Shown here: one piece after another, positions 59,891-64,000 of the stretch
Numbering within the stretch: the stretch's first letter is position 1
How the letters are laid out: each line of letters starts with the position of its first letter
Source: Clostridia bacterium
GTDB lineage: Bacteria > Bacillota > Clostridia > Lachnospirales > Lachnospiraceae
Assembly: GCA_910575245.1 (NCBI GenBank)
Contig: CAJTEN010000021.1
Location: 39,299 to 103,298, forward strand
DNA length: 64,000 nucleotides
Direction: 5' to 3'
Program-made: the position numbers and the translations under genes
The notes under the pieces: model-generated
Databases searched by the model: none
Told to the model about the DNA's origin: nothing
Seen by the model: the letters and a program-made list of their open reading frames with translations, nothing else

Positions 59891-60186
59891 AAGAGAAGCT
59901 ATGTCAACAGCTTTGCACACTCGCGCCGTGCATAACGGAAGCCTGTTCGCCCTACGGGGTGAGCGGATTTTTGACAAGGCGCACATATCAATAAAATATA
60001 GTAAACCACATAATAAATTTCTGTTTCCGTCTCCTGCCAAAGCCATATACGGAAGCTTTTGCAGGGCCGAAAACGAAATTTTTAATGTCGTTAACTATAA
60101 AATGAATCAGGTAATCTCCGGCTGTCACCGGAGAGGGAAGACCTACTTGGCAAGATATTATAATATTACTACCAGGAGGAAGCAAA
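59891..60186. other. Intergenic region upstream of the ABC exporter
   Basis: No gene seen. It contains a TTGACA at 59971 with only weak -10 candidates (TAAAAT 15 bases on), and a small hairpin CTCCGG-CTGTCA-CCGGAG at 60116-60133 just before the ABC operon. Confidence 0.4.
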
Positions 60187-61062
60187 ATGATCACGATGGA
60201 GCATGTATGTAAATCGTACAGAGTAGCAAAAAGAAACGCGGGCATGAAAGAGGCCTGCAAAGCGCTGTTCCGGCGGGAGGTGGAAGTCATTCGGGCCTTA
60301 TCGGATGTCAGTTTTACCATTCAGGACGGAGAGATGGTAGGGTACATCGGCCCCAATGGAGCAGGCAAAAGTTCTACAATCAAAATTCTAAGCGGGATCT
60401 TAACACCGGAGAGCGGGAGTTGTCTCGTGGACGGCCGTATACCATGGAAGAACCGCACGGAACATGTGCGGCAGATCGGTGTGGTGTTCGGGCAGCGTTC
60501 TCAGTTATGGTGGGATGTTCCTGTTATTGATTCCTATGAACTCTTAAAAGATATCTATTCGATCCCCGGGAACATATATCGGAATAATCTGGAAGAACTG
60601 ACAGAGCTTCTGCACCTGCAGGAATTATTGAAGATGCCGACAAGGCAATTGTCCCTTGGCCAGAGAATGCGCTGTGAGATAGCGGCGTCTTTGCTGCATT
60701 CACCACGCATTCTGTTTCTGGATGAGCCGACAATCGGACTGGATGCGGTTTCCAAACTGGCAGTGCGTGAATTTATCCTTCGGTTGAACCAGGAACATAA
60801 GACTACTGTCATTCTGACGACTCATGACATGCAGGATATCGAAGCGCTGACGAAACGCATTATTCTGATTGGCAGAGGGCGTGTGCTTATGGATGGCACG
60901 CTGGAGGACATGCGGCAGCTTGCCACGAAGCATGGGAAACCAGAGGAAGAGAAGCTGGAACAGGATCATATGAAGGCGTCGGGAGAGCGGAAAACAGAAC
61001 AGGATGATGAGAGCCTGGAGCATATCGTTGCCAGTCTGTACCGAGAGTTGGATATTGTATAG
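60187..61062 (+). CDS. ABC transporter ATP-binding protein (ABC-2 exporter, NatA-like)
   Basis: 291 residues. Walker A GYIGPNGAGKSSTIKIL, signature LSLGQRMRCEIAASL, Walker B RILFLDEPTIGLD, H-loop LTTHDMQDIE. The C-terminal tail after ~245 is charged and low in complexity. It energises the two permeases encoded next, which are of the DUF990/ABC-2 type, so the system is probably an exporter. Substrate not evident. Start after CAGGAGGAAG. Confidence 0.92.
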   Translation: MITMEHVCKSYRVAKRNAGMKEACKALFRREVEVIRALSDVSFTIQDGEMVGYIGPNGAGKSSTIKILSGILTPESGSCLVDGRIPWKNRTEHVRQIGVVFGQRSQLWWDVPVIDSYELLKDIYSIPGNIYRNNLEELTELLHLQELLKMPTRQLSLGQRMRCEIAASLLHSPRILFLDEPTIGLDAVSKLAVREFILRLNQEHKTTVILTTHDMQDIEALTKRIILIGRGRVLMDGTLEDMRQLATKHGKPEEEKLEQDHMKASGERKTEQDDESLEHIVASLYRELDIV

Positions 61063-61072
61063 GGGGACTGCA

Positions 61073-61885
61073 ATGACAAATTATAAGAAATATTTTTCGT
61101 TTTTCCGTCTGCAGTTTAATATGGAGTTACAGTATCGTGTGGCGGCGGTCAGCGGAGTTGTAACACAGATTTTGTGGGGATTTATGGAATGTCTGGCGTT
61201 CAGGGCTTTCCAGGAGAGCGACTTTAGTGCATACCCCATGGCGTTTTCGGCAACGGTTTCATATATATGGCTGCGAGAGGCTTTTCTTGCCGCTTTTACA
61301 ACATGGAATGCGGATGGGGAGATTTTTGACAGTATTATGAACGGTGGTATCGCTTATGAATTATGCCGTCCTGTTTCCGTCTATAATATGTGGTTTTCCA
61401 AAACTGCCGCAGGCCGGATCGCGCGTGCCGGGCTGCGCTGCATTCCTCTTCTGGCAATAGCATTTATTCTGCCGCGGCCTTTCCGGCTGATGCTTCCTGC
61501 GGGGCCGCAGCATTTTATCCTGTTTGCCATAACACTATTGCTGGGATTGGGAGTGACAGTGGCGTTCTGCATGTTTACTTATATTCTGGCTTTCTTCACA
61601 ATATCACCCCAGGGGCTGCGGATGATTTTTACTTCTATGGTTGATTTCCTGTCAGGTGCGATCATGCCGCTTCCTTTTATGCCGGAGAGAGTCAGGAAGA
61701 TTGTGGAGTTGCTTCCGTTTGCAGGAATGTTCGATGTACCGCTGCGTATTTACAGTGGTGATTTGGCGGGAGCGGATATGCTTCGGGGGATTGGCCTGCA
61801 GTGCTTCTGGCTGATCGTGCTGGTTGTTTGCGGTAAGGCATTGTGCAGGGCGGCAGAGCGCAGGATTGTGGTGCAGGGCGGATGA
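61073..61885 (+). CDS. ABC-2 type permease (DUF990-like), first subunit
   Basis: 270 residues with six hydrophobic helices, starting MTNYKKYFSFFRLQFNMELQYRVAA. The pattern (FNDGG-like region DSIMNGGIAYELCRPVS; FFTISPQGLRM near the C-terminal half; SGAIMPLPFMP) fits the DUF990/ABC-2_2 permeases that come in pairs. The start is the ATG after AGGGGGAC. Overlaps or abuts the second permease. Confidence 0.85.
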   Translation: MTNYKKYFSFFRLQFNMELQYRVAAVSGVVTQILWGFMECLAFRAFQESDFSAYPMAFSATVSYIWLREAFLAAFTTWNADGEIFDSIMNGGIAYELCRPVSVYNMWFSKTAAGRIARAGLRCIPLLAIAFILPRPFRLMLPAGPQHFILFAITLLLGLGVTVAFCMFTYILAFFTISPQGLRMIFTSMVDFLSGAIMPLPFMPERVRKIVELLPFAGMFDVPLRIYSGDLAGADMLRGIGLQCFWLIVLVVCGKALCRAAERRIVVQGG

Positions 61886-61905
61886 TCATCGCAGAAAGGA
61901 ATCCT

Positions 61906-62706
61906 ATGTTTGCAAAAATAAACAGTGGCATCAAGTTATATTTTCATTATATATCCATTGTACTGCGAAGCACGATGCAGTATAAGGCATCCTTTTTCCT
62001 CATGGTGGCAGGACGTTTTATCCTCTCCTTTAACGGGATTCTGGGAGTGTATTTCATGCTCTCGCGATTCGGACAGGTAAAAGGCTATACATTCGGGGAG
62101 GTACTTCTGTGCTTTTCCATTATACAGATGGATTTCGCGCTGGCAGAGTGTATTGGCGGCGGGTTTGCGACATTTACGAGCATTATACGCCAGGGTGAGT
62201 TTGACCGGATCCTGTTACGGCCGCATGGCGCTATCCTGCAGCTTCTGGGCAGTAAGTTCCGGATAGACAGGATCGGCCTGATTCTGCAGGCAATCGCTAT
62301 GTTTGTATATGGAATTGCTGTCAGTCCTGTAGACTGGACATTTGGCAGAGGGATGACAGTCATCTTAATGCTTGTCGGAGGAACATTGCTCTTTACCGGG
62401 TTCTTTCTGCTAAGAGCAGCGTTTACCTTCTTTACTATAGAAGGAATAGAGGCTGTCAATATTCTGACTTATGGTGCCAAGGAGCACGGCAAGTATCCGT
62501 TGGATATCTATGGGAAAAGGATGATGAGAATTTGTACCTATATATTGCCGTACACGCTGATACAATATTATCCGCTGCAATACTTGCTGGGGCGTACGCA
62601 GCGGTGGTATTATGGGCTATATCCTTTCGGCGTGGCTGGTTTCCTGGTGATATGCTATGCTGCATGGAGATTTGGGATGCGGCATTATCAGTCGGCGGGA
62701 TCATGA
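61906..62706 (+). CDS. ABC-2 type permease (DUF990-like), second subunit
   Basis: 266 residues, six hydrophobic helices. RQGEFDRILLRPHGAILQLLG matches the same family position as the first permease (GEIFDS...LCRPVS), showing the pair are paralogues. FFTIEGIEAVNILTYGAKEHGKYP is the family middle block. The start is placed at the ATG at 61906, six bases after AAAGGA; ATG at 61882, overlapping the previous stop, is possible. Confidence 0.85.
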   Translation: MFAKINSGIKLYFHYISIVLRSTMQYKASFFLMVAGRFILSFNGILGVYFMLSRFGQVKGYTFGEVLLCFSIIQMDFALAECIGGGFATFTSIIRQGEFDRILLRPHGAILQLLGSKFRIDRIGLILQAIAMFVYGIAVSPVDWTFGRGMTVILMLVGGTLLFTGFFLLRAAFTFFTIEGIEAVNILTYGAKEHGKYPLDIYGKRMMRICTYILPYTLIQYYPLQYLLGRTQRWYYGLYPFGVAGFLVICYAAWRFGMRHYQSAGS

Positions 62707-62883
62707 AACGGAAAATATTTATTGTTTACTATAAGAGTCAGTGGAGACAGCAGGTATCTTTTTTATGAAATGAAACCTTTGACTGCTGAAAATATTACAT
62801 GTTGAGAACGCTTCCCTGAAAGGGGATTTCTGACATACAGAAGGCGGGCAATATTTGTTGCCTGGGAGGGGCGGAGACAGAAA

Positions 62884-63381
62884 ATGATCAGACAGGCAGA
62901 AAATAAGGATATTTCAAGAATAGCAGAAATACTGATTTTCACGAAGCGGATGACTTATCGTCCGATATTCCGAGATGACATGGTTTCTTTCGGAGAGATG
63001 CAGGTGCTCCCGCTTGCAGAAGAGTATAAAGACCATCCGGAGCGGCTGGCACATATGTGGGTATACGAAGAAGGATTCGTGAAAGGGTTGATTACGCTGC
63101 GCACAGTAGATCCGCAAAAGGGTGTGAAGGAATTGCATATACAGGAATTGTATGTGGATGTTTTTTTCCATAACGAAGGGATTGGAGGAAAGCTGCTTGC
63201 GTTTGCCGAGAAGATGGCAAGGGAGCAGGGAATGGATGGGCTTGTTCTTTGGGTACTGGAGAAAAATGAATGCGCCCGTATATTCTATAGAAGGAACGGC
63301 TTTGAGCTTTGTGAGGAAAGAGAGTTGGAGGAAGGGACATCGGAATATATAGTAAAATACCGGAAGATTCTGTGTCCTTAG
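62884..63381 (+). CDS. GNAT family N-acetyltransferase
   Basis: 165 residues. Acetyl-CoA fold: MIRQAENKDISRIAEIL at the start, HIQELYVDVFFHNEGIGGKLLAFAEKMA with the acetyl-CoA loop (NEGIGGKL in place of R/QxxGxG/A), then VLEKNECARIFYRRNGFE. Substrate unknown. GGGAGGGGCGG precedes the ATG. Monocistronic. Confidence 0.92.
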   Translation: MIRQAENKDISRIAEILIFTKRMTYRPIFRDDMVSFGEMQVLPLAEEYKDHPERLAHMWVYEEGFVKGLITLRTVDPQKGVKELHIQELYVDVFFHNEGIGGKLLAFAEKMAREQGMDGLVLWVLEKNECARIFYRRNGFELCEERELEEGTSEYIVKYRKILCP

Positions 63382-63398
63382 CCAAGATGTAACATCCT

Positions 63399-63628
63399 GT
63401 AGCAGTTTGGCCGCGGACTGTGCATTTATGCGAAACCCATGAGAACGTGTAAATTTGGACAGGAAAGAATCTGCCCATTCCAAGTGTCTACGTTCCACTC
63501 CGGCCGGCGCTGGACAAACGTCCCCCGGACCTTTAGCGCCCTGTGGCGAGGGGCAGATCCCTTGGCTATATTTACATTTTCTCACGGACTTTGCAGTAAA
63601 TGCAAAGTCCTGGGCTGAACTGTTACAG
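63399..63628. repeat. Dispersed intergenic repeat, copy B, with long terminal inverted repeats
   Basis: The right part (63467-63628) is the inverted complement of copy A at ~50659-50821. The left part (63399-63476: gcatttatgcgaaaccc, gagaacgtgtaaattt, gaatctgccc) is a diverged copy of the same sequence in the same orientation as A. Together they form arms of about 75 bases around a GC-rich centre. The whole has the shape of a MITE or large palindromic intergenic element. Confidence 0.82.
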
Positions 63629-63655
63629 TTGTCCTAAAAAAATTAAAAAAAGTTG

Positions 63656-63685
63656 TTGACAAAATTCGGAAAAAGGTGTTAGAAT
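63656..63685 (+). promoter_or_regulatory. Promoter P1 of probable rRNA operon
   Basis: TTGACA, 18-base spacer, TAGAAT, in an A-rich context (UP-element-like A-tracts upstream at 63635-63650). Confidence 0.7.
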
Positions 63686-63768
63686 ATAGACCTACCGCGA
63701 AAAATGATCTGCACAGATCATGGAGAAATACTAAAAAAGAAAAATGTAAAAAAATTCAAAAAAAGGTA

Positions 63769-63797
63769 TTGACTCCCGCGGAAAGATATGATAGTAT
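63769..63797 (+). promoter_or_regulatory. Promoter P2 of probable rRNA operon
   Basis: TTGACT, 17-base spacer, TAGTAT, again after A-rich tracts. A palindrome ATGATCTG-CA-CAGATCAT (63704-63721) lies between P1 and P2. Confidence 0.7.
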
Positions 63798-64000
63798 ATC
63801 AACGTTGCGTGTTCAACAACACAGAACGCAAGACGCAGAACCTTGACAAATAAACAGTAATGCAACCCTGAAAATTCAGAGAGAAAATACCGGCGTAAGC
63901 CGGAGGAAAAGTTCTTACGGATTTTTCAGAGAGTATCAGGAAGATACGGACCCAAACAGTAAATGTTTAGGAAACGGATGCAAAAAAGCCAAGCTTGTTT
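63798..64000 (+). other. Probable rRNA operon leader (cut by window edge)
   Basis: No ORF. The stretch after P2 contains aaccttgacaaataaacag, hairpin-forming GCCGG-like repeats (accggcgtaagccgg at ~63890) and no ribosome-binding site. Tandem strong promoters and this untranslated leader suggest that a 16S rRNA gene starts just beyond the window. Confidence 0.5.

Overview
The window looks like a Lachnospiraceae (Clostridia, Bacillota) chromosome. Supporting signs are strong AGGAGG ribosome-binding sites, sigma-A and sigma-28 type promoters, a BofA gene, flagellins with a FliS chaperone, a clostridial-style Tad/Flp pilus locus, a split class-I fumarase, a DUF969/DUF979/Pcp cluster, an Lsa-type ABC-F protein and Rpn-type nuclease remnants. 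No plasmid or phage backbone, replication origin, integrase or CRISPR array was seen.

Layout. 0-4.8 kb: the 3' part of a TPR/degenerate-AAA+ protein and the glycogen branching enzyme GlgB. 4.8-12.2 kb: a late-flagellar block with a large flagellin, a flagellin C-terminal relic, a 1040-residue protein of unknown function, a second flagellin and FliS; sigma-28-like promoters precede both transcription units. 12.2-13.1 kb: a DUF2508 protein divergent from BofA. 13.1-24.6 kb: a long Tad pilus operon (two A24 peptidases, TadZ, TadA, TadB, an enlarged TadC, Flp pilin, three pseudopilin/TadE-like proteins, an FHA protein and a rhomboid protease). 24.6-30.3 kb: housekeeping metabolism (flavodoxin-SCP2 protein, HIT protein, two-subunit fumarase, predicted 5-oxoproline transporter, pyroglutamyl peptidase).

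30.3-50 kb is accessory and shows gene decay: a frameshifted gamma-glutamylcyclotransferase joined to an Rpn nuclease remnant, a tRNA-Ser(GCU), a GntR regulator with a broken ABC ATPase, a lipoprotein, and a 2976-residue secreted multidomain protein. The promoter of that giant gene carries an 11-G tract between its -35 and -10 elements. The giant gene is followed by a mirror-symmetric array of six identical 12-mers and a second copy of the lipoprotein 3' end. Next come an AT-rich type II restriction-modification island (Vsr, cytosine methyltransferase, Eco47II-like endonuclease), a KTSC protein, hairpin repeats, a 39-residue membrane peptide, and a DUF1538 membrane protein paired with a double P-II protein.

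50-64 kb is mixed: an FMN reductase-like protein, an AAA-ATPase/nuclease, YitT, CotH with a truncated DUF4956 gene, an ABC-F ribosome-protection gene behind a long leader with terminators and short upstream ORFs, a CofE-like ligase, DUF3781, a three-gene ABC-2 exporter and a GNAT acetyltransferase. The window ends in a dispersed repeat and tandem strong promoters that look like an rRNA operon leader.

The strongest candidates for something new are the probable phase-variable promoter driving the giant surface protein and the symmetric 12-mer array behind it. Next are the sigma-28-linked 1040-residue protein, the TadC with an extra extracytoplasmic domain, and the ABC-F attenuator leader. All family names come from reading motifs by eye; no database search was run.
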